Shown: positions 47,901 to 58,772 of the stretch, piece after piece
Layout of the letters: each line of letters starts with the position of its first letter
How positions within the stretch are numbered: position 1 is the first letter of the stretch
NCBI GenBank assembly: GCA_029298735.1
Contig: JANSLP010000087.1
Coordinates: 1-64,000, forward strand
Source of the DNA: Ophiostoma sp. CBS 140.51
Taxonomy: Eukaryota; Ascomycota; Sordariomycetes; Ophiostomatales; Ophiostomataceae
Direction of reading: 5' to 3'
Length of the DNA stretch: 64,000 nt
Position numbers and translations under genes: made by a program
Notes under the pieces: model-generated
What the model was told of the DNA's origin: nothing
Seen by the model: only the letters and a program-made list of their open reading frames with translations
The model's database searches: none

Positions 47901-49686
47901 TTCAACGCTCCCACTCTGCACACCACGACTCTCCATCTCCAGCATCCCGGAACGTGGTGCTCGCCTGCAAATACGGCAAAAATGACGACCCTCACTCGAT
48001 GGACAGGGCCGTTCGGGCGATGTACCTAGCAACGATTCTAACGAGCTATGCTGACCAGGTTGAGAGTCAGCCATTGTTTGTAGCCCTGATCTCAGCGAGC
48101 CGTCCTGCCGTCTTTTGGCCTCTTCCAGCTTGTCCTGCGCCTCATGATCGCCATAGCAGGTGAATCTTTTGTTCTGTTCGCAGGCTCGCCATGTTCGCGT
48201 ACCTGGAACTGGTTCACACCGTCATTGCTCTCAGTCTGTCTGTCGTCCCAAGATCGGAGCATTGCCCCTTTTTGCCTTTATCAACCCTGTGCAGCTCTTT
48301 TGCCCTTGTTGATGCACGGCCTCCTGGTTCCGTCTCTGCTTCTTTGCTAGTTTTCATCTTGTCTCTTCGCTGGGGGTTGTCGTCTCTTCGTCTCTCTGCC
48401 TGACTCTGCATACGTCGTCAGGTCGTCACTGACACACTTTGTGTCCTACAGGATTGCAGGATCTCAAAGAAGAACACTCGCATGGCGAAAATCATTGCCC
48501 CAGCCCCGAAGGGCCGGCTGCCTGTCTCTCTGTCTTTGATTTCCGAGTCCCCCTTCCCACGACTACAACCCTACCACATTCTTCCTCCCATCCTCCTCCT
48601 CCTCCACATATCTTGCCGTCCCAACCGTGAAGTGAGCCTCCTGCCCCTGGCCTGACCTCAGAATCGCAAAGATTCAGAAACTCAGAAACTCGCTGTGCTC
48701 CATACTCCGTACAGCCTCCTGTGCCTTTCTTTCCCCTTCACTAGTGTGGTTTGGTTTGTGGCTTTGGGTTTTGACCGTTCTCCTGGGACGCCCCTGCACG
48801 ATCCTGCTGGTAGGCCAGCATCATCCCTTCTCTTGTCTGCGGTTGTCTCTTCTTGTCTCTGATTGCGGACTGGTGTAGTGGAGAGTCTCCAAAAGCCAAC
48901 TGGCCGCGGACACAGCCGACCCTCACCCTCACCACTTACACCCCGGTCATCCACTTACACTCACAATGGCCTACGATATGGCCCATGATGCTCCGCTTTG
49001 GCGCCAAGCTCCGGCCCACGCACAGCCAAGCCTGCACCAGGCCTGCAACCCCTTCCCCCTCGACAAGCTTGTCAAACCTTGTTGTGCCTGGCATCGTCTC
49101 GTCGTCGTCCCTGGGATATAAAGAGAAAGGCTTGGCTCTCCTGATTTTTTTCTGTCTTCTCCTCTCCTTCTTCTTCTCCATCGAGAATCAACTTGCATCG
49201 CACTTTTCCATTCTTTTTTGTTCGCCTTCGTCTTTCTTTTCTTTCCAAAAACTTTCGCTTCTTGTTTATTCTGAACTGCAGGACTGTGTTCCATTCTACC
49301 ACTCTTTTTTAACCAAACAACCAAACTCGGAAAAAAAGGCTTGCCTTTCCAGCATCACCTCTTTTCTTCGTGTTTACTTTTTATCAACAATCTCTTCTTT
49401 TTACTTGCTAGTCAAGCAGTCATCCGACATTCCTTTTTTTTTCACTTTTACTTTTTTCGCTTTCTTCATTTTCCCTCGGTCCGGTACCACCTTTTTTCTC
49501 TCGTCACTTTGCTTCTCACATCTACTTCCCTTTTTTCCCCAATCTATCCCGCCCTATCCTTGATCCTCAGCTGTCCGATCCGTCGATCACCAACCACAAC
49601 ATCCGACATAAACACAACCAACCAGGAAAAAAAAATCCTTCAGTCTCTACCTTTTTTACTTTTACACCCTCAAACCAGCCTTCAAG
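45000..49686. other. Gene-poor 4.7-kb region between the nuclease and the surface-protein gene
   Basis: Contains the nuclease 3' region, TACGGAGTA motifs at 45451-45459, 45770-45778 and 48703-48711, a possible single minus-strand exon (45773-45862) with no partner, and a strongly pyrimidine-rich plus-strand leader at 49130-49680 before the next gene. Purine-rich tracts at 46190-46360 and 46640-46730 have no coding potential. Open frames are numerous but unbiased. No gene is called. Confidence 0.5.
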
Positions 49687-51004
49687 ATGATGTTCAAGAC
49701 TGCTCTCGTCGCTCTCGGCAGCATTGCCGCCCTCACCGAGGCTTCCGCCATTAAGCGCACGCCCACCGAGCTTGACCCTAAGGTCGACAAGCGCGCCAGC
49801 AACACCTGTCTGAACTCCAACGCCGTCCAGACCGGCAGTGCCGTCACTGGCCAGGTCAACGATGTTCCCGCCGATGGCCAGAGCAACTCCGAGACCGATA
49901 CTGCCAACTTTATCAACTTCTGTTCCGGCAACACCCTGACCAACGGTCTGCAGATCAAGACGGGTTCTTGCAACGGTATTGGTAAGTACCACCTTTCTTC
50001 ACTCTATTTTCCGTCTCCTCCCTTCACCTCCTAACAAATCAGTCATGGGCAAGATCCCCGCCACCACCAACATGGTCTCTACCGTCATCACCAACCCCAA
50101 GCTGAACGACAACCTGGACGAGCTGACTACCTTCAACGTCACCCTGAACGTCGCCAACCTTGACCTCGGTACCTTCACCAACGCTACCAGCACCTACTAC
50201 TCGGCGCCCCAGGACCTGCAGAACGATGGCAACATCATTGGCCACACCCACGTCACCATCCAAGACGTCGGCAGCTCGTTCCAGTTCACCACCCCTCTGG
50301 ATGCCACAAAATTCGTCTTTTTCAAGGGTATCAACGACGCCGGCAACGGCCAGGGCACTGTCACCACTGCTGTTACTGGCGGCCTGCCTGCCGGCAACTA
50401 CCGTGTCTGCTCCATGTCTTCGTCCGCCAACCACCAGCCTGTGCTGATGCCTGTCGCCCAGCGCGGTGCCCAGGACGACTGCCGCTATTTCACTGTTGGC
50501 GGCAACGGCAACACTGGCAGCACCACGACCAACAACGCTGGCACAGGCAACACGGGCAGCACCACGACCAACAACGCTGGCACAGGCAACAACGGCAGCA
50601 CGGGCAGCACCACGACCGCCGCCGCCAGCGCCGCCACCACTTCCAAGTCGGGTAAGAAGAAGAAGCAGTCCTGCTCTGGATCCTCCAAGTCGAGCTCGGC
50701 CTCTGCTAACGCCGCCACCGCTGTAGCCAACAACAGCGCCACTTCGGGTTCGTCCACGTCGACCTCCACGGGCTCGTCCTCGGGCGCCATTGGCGGTATC
50801 GCGGCCCCCGCCGTCACCAACTCAGGCAACTCAGACCGCCCCTTTGAAGTCAACGGCGACACTTTCGTCAACCAGTCGGCCGCCATCCAGCGCGCCTGCT
50901 CCATCCAGAACAACCTGTGCGCAAACGCCGTCAACTCGGGCAAGGCCTCGGGCTTCACTGTTGGCGACTGCAATACCCAGGAGGAGACGTGCAACGCGCA
51001 GTAG
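49687..51004 (+). CDS. Secreted Ser/Thr-rich cell-surface protein
   Basis: Exons 49687-49981 and 50043-51004 (61-bp intron, GTAAGT, CTAAC branch, phase 1) give 418 residues. A signal peptide covers about 1-21 (ATG at 49690 is also possible), and a Lys-Arg site (VDKR) suggests Kex2-type processing near residue 37. The conserved ectodomain starts at CLNSNAVQTGSAVTGQ and includes NFINFCSGNTLTNGLQ and SCNGIVMGKIPATTNM. This is a family I recall in many ascomycete secretomes, sometimes mislabelled as ribosomal protein S17. A Gly/Asn/Thr repeat and Ser-rich linker follow (about 255-360). The C-terminal module FEVNGDTFVNQSAAIQRAC to the end has four cysteines and recurs in other fungal secreted proteins. 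No GPI signal is seen. Function is unknown; a cell-wall or host-interaction role is inference. Confidence 0.85.
50507..50584 (+). repeat. 39-bp tandem repeat in the surface-protein linker
   Basis: Two nearly identical 39-base units encode GNTGSTTTNNAGT, followed by a partial third copy to about 50620. Length polymorphism between strains is likely. Confidence 0.85.
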
Positions 51005-52901
51005 GGAGTTTCTTGACAACAAAGGTGGCGACGTTGACGTGAGTGTGTGAGGGTTACCTCTTTTTGCAAAAGAGAGACAACGCTCCACAAGTGTACTAGT
51101 ACTACTATGACGACTGTTTTTTCAAGATTTTTTTTCTGTATCTATTTTCCTTATTGTGTTTATGTCATGGTTTACACACACATTTTTTTCTTCTCACTTT
51201 TTACCCGATGATGAAATGTGTGTGTACCAGTTGGTTTTTCTTTTTCTCAATTTCCTGTCTCACTTCACTTCTTTTTATCAACGGCGGTGTCCTGAACCGG
51301 TTCCGCCGTCCTTTTTTTACAACCAACCTTTTTTTCACTGAGAAAATCCTTACAAAAAAAAAAGAGAATATCCTGAGGTGAAAGGACATTTGGGGAAAGG
51401 GATATTTGTCGGCGAGGGTTTCGGATAGGATCCAGGGATATCATATCGAAAATGAGGGCAGCAATTGACTTGCAAAGAGTTTTCTGAGGAGAAAGGTCGC
51501 TCTTGAAAGAATAGAGCGCAAAAACGAAGAAATCATAGAAAGTCAAAAGTTTTTCCCGTAAAAAAACAACTTCAATCATAAATTAAAAACCTTTGTGCCT
51601 TAACTAGTCTGTGATCCGACTTGTCTGTAACAGTGACCCGAACCCGACGCGACTGTGGACTGTACCAGCCTATGCAAGAGGCCTGTCGTGAAATTGCAGT
51701 CGAGCCGAGAGTACAGAAAGTAAGAGCTACAAAGGATAACAGTAACGGTTACAGTTGTTGTTGTACACCCATTTGTACCCTCTGTCATCTTTTTCGGCTG
51801 CAAAAGGAGTTCGGACAGGCTCGATCATGTTGTACAAGAAAGGGGCACAGTAAAATATATGTAACGGCTGCCGACGCTCGATGCGAAGGCGTTACAGAGT
51901 AGAGCCCAGATAAAATAATATAAAATGCATCGTACACCAAAAAGAGATAAATTACGGGAGACGGCCGACGAGAGACGGCCGGCGGCAGACGTGACAAGAT
52001 TTGATATCCGGGAGCTTGCTTCATACTTTTTTTTTCTCTTCGGTACATTCTTCTTTGGCTGAGTGTCTCTCTCCGTTTGCTTCTTCAACATCAAACTCAC
52101 CGCCGGCAGTGCAGCCATGGTTGGAGAAGGCAGATGCAAAGATAGCAACGGCCATAATGGGCGATATTTGAGGATCTGCCAATACACTCACATGCCTTCC
52201 GACGCTCCTCGTCGGGCAAACAAGAAAGTGAATCCGCTGGACAAAGGATGTAAAGGCGAGATCCGTAAAGGGTAAAAGAAGAAAAATATTAAAACCAAAA
52301 TAAAAAAGGCCGAAACAGACTGAGACTGTTTTTCCCCCTATGTTTGCAAAAGAGAGTAAACATAAACGGCGGGCCCTTGTCTCGGCATCGGAGAGTTTTG
52401 CTTGGGTGTTCGTCGATGGGCGAGACATCTCCATGGACTCTCTTGGACTCTCTTGGACCAACTTGAGCCATCTCGACCCATATCCTGTGCTGAATGTCTC
52501 ATTTCATCTCTTTCGTCAACGGCAAACTTTTCTGTCTCCTTTCTCTATCCCAAGATGAGTTGAAAGGGTTAGTGTGCTCTTTGTACTCTGTGTGTTGCCC
52601 TGTACGGGGTATCTCTTGTATCTCTCGGAGAATACCTGTTTTGAATAGGATGATACAAAAAATTATGAAGAAAGCAAGACAAGAGAGAACAAGATTTTTT
52701 CAAATAGATTGTCTTGTCAGATGAGAAAGAGTATATATGGCGAAGGCTTCATCTCTCTCTGATTCTTCCAAACATCAGACCAGACCAAGGCAGCTTCTTC
52801 GGCCATCTATCAACTGTCTCCTTATCGCCAGCTCCTCATACTCTCGTTCTATATTGTCCTTCGTTCATTTTATTTTTGTGCCCTTCTTCTCAACCACTAT
52901 C
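51005..52901. other. Intergenic region between the two secreted-protein genes
   Basis: T-rich 3' region to about 51350, then mixed sequence in which TGTAAC/GTTACA words recur (51627, 51738-51760, 51859, 51891), including the palindrome GTAACGGTTAC. A near match to the TACGGAGTA motif lies at 51893-51901. 52700-52900 is the likely promoter and leader of the next gene. No gene is supported. Confidence 0.55.
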
Positions 52902-54874
52902 ATGAAGTTCCAGTGGCTGGCTACCGGCGCTGCCTTAGCCCTTGCTGCCCTGCCTGCGGCTGCTTCGTCCGCTCGCCGTGCACTCTCGCTCTTTGGCAAT
53001 GATGGCAACAATGCCGTCCAGGACACCAAGCTCCGGAAGAACAACAACCACGTCAAAAAGGACTACCGCTTGTCGGTTCCACCGGCCGAGACCGAGACGG
53101 GTGTGGGCCCCGTGACTGAAGAAGTGACTGTGACGACAACGACGACCGTTACCGGTGAGCCGAGCTCGTTTACGTCTTCGTCTTCTTCGTCATCGTCTTC
53201 CTCAACCTCGAGCTGGAGCTGGAGCGATTTTGGCGGCCCCGCTTCGTCCAGCTTGAGTGCCTCGTCGTCCACAACGTCTGCGGATGCCGTCAGTGGGACA
53301 TCTAGTGAGTGCCTTTCTTTTCCTATTATTTTATGACCTCTGCTGACAACACAGCCACCCCCATCTTTGGCTATAGCACCGACGAGATCATTCCGCCGTC
53401 GACGTCGACGACGCCGGTGATCTGGTCCTACCAGCCGGGCCCTACACCCAACACGACTGCGATTGTTGCCCACACGGCGACGATTGGTCTGTCGTCTATT
53501 TCTGCGTCGTCTGCTTCGTCTGCCTCTTCTGTTTCGTCTGTCTCGTCGGACTTATCCTCATCCCAGTCTGAGACGACGGTGACCGAGTTTACGACCATTA
53601 CGACCGTCACGCTTTTGACAACTGTATCGACTCTGACTACTGTGAGCCCGTCGTCGTCGGCCTCGTCTGCGACTTCGTCGTCCTCCTACATCTTGTTCTC
53701 GTCTTTGCCGTCTACGTTCATCACTCTCTCGTCCTCTGCACTAGCCAACTCATCGATGTCGCCGTCATCTTCCTCCACTTCTACGTCGACGGCTCTTGCT
53801 CTCTCCGGCACGCTGTCGAGCACTTCCATTGACACTTGCTACGAGGGCACTCCTACGGCCTCTTCTGCACCGTCCAGCAGTGCCTGGTCGTCGACGTACT
53901 ATTCGCCCGCACCCAGTGGCTCCTCGCCGGGCATTGCCTTTTCTTCCTCGTCGGCTCCTCGTTGGCCCAACACGACAAGAAGTTCAACGTCGTCCTCCAT
54001 TAACCTGTCGGATGCCACGTTGACATCTAGCATCACCACATCGTCGTCGTCGTCGGAAGCTGCTTCCAGTGGTGCTATCCAACCCTTCTTTAACGTGACG
54101 TCGTCGGCTTCCCCGTCCATTCCGTTGTCGACTGGAGTTTCGTCCTCGTTTGGCAACAGCTCCGTGGTTCCGTCTAGCTCCTCTTTGAGCAGCCCTTCTG
54201 TGTCGCTCTCGTCATTTGTGTCCCTGTCGTCGCCTCCAGCCTCGTTGACACCATCGGCTTCGCTGTCTGTGCCATCGTCCATCCCTTCGTCCGTCCCACC
54301 GTTTATTCCGTCTTCTGGATTCTTGTCGTCGCTTCTCTCGTCGGCTGCTCCGTCTGGTTCGCCGTCTGTCTCGGCCTCGGTCTCTGCCCCGTCGTTTTCG
54401 CCCACGCCGTCGTTGAACACATCCATTATTCCTACGTCTTCCGTCGTACCGTCGTCTGTGATTCCCTCGTTCAACGTTTCGTCGTCGTTTATCCCACCTT
54501 CGATCGTTCCCACTCTGAACTTGTCGTCCACCCTTCCGTCGTCGGTGACGCACTTGCCTCCACTTTCGTCGGTTGTGCCACCACTGCCCTCGTCTCTTTT
54601 GTCTCTATCTACCTTACTGCCTTCTCTGCCATCCTCGGTGCCGTCTTCTGTCCCCACTCCTTCTATTTCCTCGCTGCCTCCCCCTCCTCCACCATCCTCT
54701 TCTGGGCCAGCACCGTCGTCTCCCACCGCGTCCGCTTCATCGACCTCAACTACTTGGACACACTCCCAGTTCAACGCTGATGGCGAGCGTCCTGCCACTG
54801 CTCTGCCGACAAGCGATGCCTTCACACCCGAGCCGCTGCCCACCAAGACTGGCGGTGGTCTCTTCTGGTGGTAG
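52902..54874 (+). CDS. Secreted mucin-like Ser-rich protein
   Basis: Exons 52902-53304 and 53355-54874 (50-bp intron, GTGAGT, CTGAC branch, CACAG acceptor, phase 1) give 640 residues. A signal peptide covers about 1-21 (MKFQWLATGAALALAALPAA). After about 110 mixed residues come Ser/Thr runs and VTxxTTVT-type segments, followed by over 400 residues dominated by Ser with Pro, Val and Thr, in a loose pattern such as SVVPSSVIPSFNVSSSFIP. This should be heavily O-mannosylated and extended, as in cell-wall or mucin-like proteins. The C-terminus (PTKTGGGLFWW) is neither a GPI signal nor a membrane anchor. It is not a recognised family and is too low in complexity for homology by eye. It lies next to another secreted surface protein in the same orientation. 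Confidence 0.8.
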
Positions 54875-55331
54875 ATTTGTGTCAGGCAAAGCAGCTTTGA
54901 TATGTTCTAGTGAAGGATGGCACTTTCTTGGAAAAGAGGAGTTAAGATTTTTGCCACTGAATATGTGCGGCTAAGTAGAGTGGTGATGAGTTGGTTGTTG
55001 GTTGTTGGGTGATGATCACGCGGGAGGGCAAAAAAGCTGTACTGTGGGGAATGATAATAGTTTCCATTGTTTAACATGTTTCCTTATCTTTGTTTTTAAA
55101 AAAAAAATTAATAATAAAGGTGCATTTTCTCTTATCTGATATGGCTTTGCGTCTCTAAATTTTCTGTCATATTCTTCGTGAAATAATTATTCCCAACAGT
55201 CGCCGGTACGTAGTCTAACGTAACCAGCCACGCACTGTATCGTGTATTGCCTACAATCTCGTTCCGCCCACTTCGGCATGCGTCGGTGGCTTCTTTGATG
55301 CCTCTCTCGGAACAATTCCGCCTCCGTCTCG
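54875..55331. other. Shared 3' region of the mucin-like gene and cnxH
   Basis: Convergent 3' regions with an A run and AATAATAAA at about 55098-55119. No coding sequence. Confidence 0.65.
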
Positions 55332-55972
55332 TCAACTACCGTCTTGTCCGTCTCGGACAATTGGTGGTACCGTCTTCGTCTTTGCTGTAGCTGGTGCACC
55401 TGCTGTCGGGTCGCGGTTCGCCCGCCATACACTCTCTCCTTCTGCTGGGCCGTCATCGTTCACCTTTACCTCCCCCACAAATACCTCCTCTTTCCACACT
55501 TCAACGCGCTCCTTGGCCCTCTCAAGACATGCCTCGCCTGCTCGCCAAGCTGCCTGCCGGTGCGCCGCCGACACAGCAATCAATATGCTGTCCTCGCCAA
55601 TCGGTACAGGACCAAGTCTGTGCACCACAGCGATGCCAATCAGGCTGTGCTCTGCAAAGATATCGCGGGCGATAGAGAGCATCGTGCGCAGCGCCAGTGG
55701 GCGGTACGCGGCGTAGCGAAGTGTCGCTACGGCGCGGTCGCCAAAGCTGTCGCGAGTGGAGCCTGCAGGTCAGCGATAAGTGACAAAGGTGTAAAAGATA
55801 AGGGTACAGAGGACTCACCTGCAAAGAGGACATTGGCGCCCGCTTTGGGGCTGCGGACGCGCTGGAGGACAGAGTTGACATCGAGGGGAGCTTCTGTGAG
55901 GGCGACGAAGCAGCCGTCGGCTGTGAGGCTGTCTAGGCCCGAGAAGACGTCCTGGGCAGGCTCTTGTGTCAT
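55332..55972 (-). CDS. cnxH: Molybdopterin synthase catalytic subunit (MoaE/MOCS2B, cnxH)
   Basis: Minus-strand exons 55819-55972 and 55332-55762 (56-bp intron, GTGAGT donor, CTGAC branch, TGCAG acceptor, phase 1) give 194 residues starting MTQEPAQDVF. The MoaE fold is clear: LTEAPLDVNSVLQRVRSPKAG, then GSTRDSFGDRAVATLRYAAY, IAVVHRLGPVPIGEDSILIA, SAAHRQAAWRAGEACLERAK and VEVWKEEVF. The Lys of VWKEE corresponds to the active-site lysine region of the family. With the small subunit MoaD/MOCS2A it converts precursor Z (cPMP) to molybdopterin, needed for nitrate reductase and xanthine dehydrogenase. The short Pro/Thr-rich C-terminal tail is not conserved. Length fits fungal CnxH. Confidence 0.95.
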
Positions 55973-56960
55973 AATCGACAAGTGTTTACTGTCTGTACAG
56001 CAATAATGCGGTGAAGTGGCTGGAAACGGTGGTGAACTTGATAAAGGTATGCTCCTGGATGAAGTGACGTTTGTATGTGTTTGATGACTGTAGTTGGATG
56101 TGACTTTCGGCATTAAGCGCACCTGCCGGTCAAGTAGTGATGTCTCGCCCGCCGCCCGCCGACCCTCTGTGAAATGCCCTGAAGGCCCCCTATTCTAGAA
56201 GGCTTCGAGAAGGTTTCTACGCTGCAAGAAAGTATAGTCTCCACTTTTATTTCCGGCTCCTTCCCTCAGATTTCAGCCTTTCCAGTGTTGACTTGACTTC
56301 CGTTTTGGGTAGTCCGATGTAAGTCTATCTTCAATCCTCCAATGTAGGATTTGATTCCATCGAAGAATGATATCTCTCTTCAATATATCCATCTTCAGAG
56401 CACATATTTTCCCATTACTATCATCATTGTCGTAGAGTGTTTTATCAATATAGGTTTTGTCCTTCCTGTTCACAGTTAAAAGGAAGGGAAGGAGCGAACG
56501 TGGTGACTCCTTCTTCTTCACCAAGTTCAGCAAGTCGCTCCTGCCATTCGTAAATGTCCTCTCTCAGCCATATTCTTTCCCTTGATACATCAAACCTTAT
56601 CTCGCCAGGAAGGTCCACGGAATTTATTCCTGCCCCCTGCACATAAGCACCCAGGTCACAACTCTGCCGACAACAGCCGTCCTACATAATCTAGTATGTT
56701 TTTTTTTTGCCATCAACCAGCTTGTGACCGTAAAGCCATAAGAATCTCTATAAGTTCTGGTTCGCTTGCCTTCTATCTTCTATCTTCTTCTCTCCTCTCC
56801 ATCTTCCATCATCAATTCTTTTTCGACAACTTGTTACCAAAACCCTGCAAACGCACCCAGATATCATATTCTTGACCACAAACTTCACCTCAGACAACAG
56901 CTTTAACTACTCTTTTCACCTTTTCCCACTCTTTCTTCCAAATTTTCCCTCTTTCTTCAA
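55973..56960. other. Upstream region of cnxH with a possible decayed minus-strand gene
   Basis: The first 200 bases are the cnxH promoter. Between about 56270 and 56690 the minus strand shows two protein-like stretches in different frames, described as a separate pseudogene entry. 56700-56950 is C/T-rich on the plus strand and looks like the leader of the decayed gene starting at 56961. Confidence 0.5.
56273..56683 (-). pseudogene. Possible gene relic on the minus strand
   Basis: One frame (56642 down to 56445) has no ATG but reads as ordinary protein, including EIRFDVSRERIWLREDIYEW and QERLAELGEEEGV. Further downstream another frame continues with KICALKMDILKRDIILRWNQ, so a frameshift separates the halves. 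The FDVSRERIWLRED pattern vaguely resembles 2EXR-type fungal proteins, which is a guess. The stretch is treated as a decayed coding remnant because no start, splice or single frame unites it. Confidence 0.35.
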
Positions 56961-58678
56961 GATGGAGCCCATTTTCATCATAGACGACGAAGTGAAGCAG
57001 TCGACGACTGCTGATCTAGAGTGTCGGTATATGCAACATTGACATCACCCGGGGACCTGTATCAAAATACATACCGAACTGAACAATCAGTACGAGAAGG
57101 CTCTCGATGATGATGACTTGCTGAGGATCCAGGTGCAGCACTATTCCCGATAAAAGGTCCCCCCGCCGCAAGTCCCAGATGGAGACGACATATTTGACGA
57201 CTGCCCGGACAGTCGGACGCTTGTCTTTATAAACTTTCCATGCGTCTATCTCTCTGACCTTGACGCCCTCATCGATAAATTGTTCTCCGTTGGCGTCACT
57301 CTCAGATACATTCTCGGTTACCACATCCGATACATCAGGTTCCATACCGAGAGTATGTCACGTCCCGTCCAGAACAAGAAAAGAAAGGAAGGAAGGTAAA
57401 AAAGAAGAGAAAAGAATAGCTAACCACCAATACCCGCCCACTGAATAGGCCCTCAGTTTGCTGTCTTTGCTAAGCTCCGCGAGACATCCAAAGCCGCCAA
57501 CGTGTACCGGAGCAGATTATTACTCGATTCCGTTGCTCTTCACCAATCTTCCGGCGCCACAGCCGGACGAGGGGGGCATCTTTTACCACCCCGACACCAA
57601 CATGCACTATTCGGTCGAAGACCAGACGCCCAGTTTGGCTCATCTGAGCAACAGGTTCTATGCCAAGGTCACCATCCACTTTTACGTGCCGCCCAAGAAG
57701 TTCATTCTAAGAAGTCTTGATGCCTGCACTGAGGTGAGTTTCTCCCTTTTTACCCCATCTCATCATCCAAACACACATCAACTAATACAAGGGGGGGGTG
57801 CTACGCGCCAATACGCCCCCGCCATTATTATTGCACCAGATGCGCCGTATTGATTAGAGCCCCTCGAGTCTGGGAGATGGCGACGGCCAAAGTCCTGCCC
57901 ATGGTCCTGCCCACCAAATACGATGTTGTACATCTCACATTGCTCGTCAGTGCCTCGGCACAGATGGAGGCTGACATAAAGGAAGAGGCCAAGGCCAGTG
58001 TTCGCCGCAAGAAGGAGAGGCCGGCATTAAGGTCGACGGAAAGAGAGCAAGAACATGGCAAGAAAGGCGGCCTATGAGGCGGCAGCCTTGGTCGTCGAAA
58101 GGTCGCTGTCCAAGAACAGTGCCGGCAATATTGACACCGAGGAGGATGCGGAGAAGAGGAGGCACTTGGAAGACCTAAAGAGCGGTCCACAGCGATGTGC
58201 AGAGCGAGACGCAAAGAGAGATGTAGAGAAGGACGCAGCGATGGAGGGGGAATGTTGCGCAAACAGAAAGCGCTCCCTAAAAAGGAAGAGAGACCCCGAA
58301 ACGCAGAAAGCCTTGGACAAGTTCGCCGTGGAAATCAAAGAACGGATTCGTGAGAAGAGGTTCACATCCACTGGCCGTCGCAGTGGTGCAGCTGGAAATG
58401 GAGGTCCCGCACCACCACCAAGAAAGGGCCCACCATACGACGCCGAAAAGGTCTTTAATGTCATGCCCAGCATCGAGGAGATATTCCCGTCAAGGTTCAA
58501 CAAGGCCGGTATGCTGAACCTGTTGGAAATGCCGGTCAGGGACCAGAGGACCCTGAACCAACGGGCCCCACTACTATGTGTGATGATACTGCACTATTTG
58601 TATAACATGCACAACACATCATGTACAGCACATCATGTACACTACCTACGCGTTGCCATATGCTCGAATGATAGCTAG
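56961..58678 (+). pseudogene. Decayed multi-exon gene of unknown family
   Basis: The series opens at ATG 56961 (MEPIFIIDDEVKQS), after a leader-like C/T-rich stretch. Successive coding-like pieces then lie in changing frames: residues LNNQYEKALDDDDLLRIQVQ at about 57085-57145 followed by a TAA; PDGDDIFDDCPDSRTLVFIN to about 57352 ending at a GTATGT donor; KLRETSKAANVYR at about 57465-57508 after a TAG acceptor, in phase; a shift of frame; then PDEGGIFYHPDTNMHYSVED to the GTGAGT donor at about 57734; and a charged helical region to 58078 that shifts frame into 58055-58678 (ending PSIEEIFPSRFNKAGMLNLL and more). At least one stop and two frameshifts break it. Splice sites are still recognisable, so decay seems recent. 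I do not recognise the family. Sequencing errors are a possible alternative cause. Confidence 0.5.
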
Positions 58679-58772
58679 TTTAGTTGGCATGATATGAACA
58701 GCTTGAGTTAAGATTGAAACGTGCCTGCATTTACTCTACTTATATGTACAATACTTGACTTCCATTGTCGCC

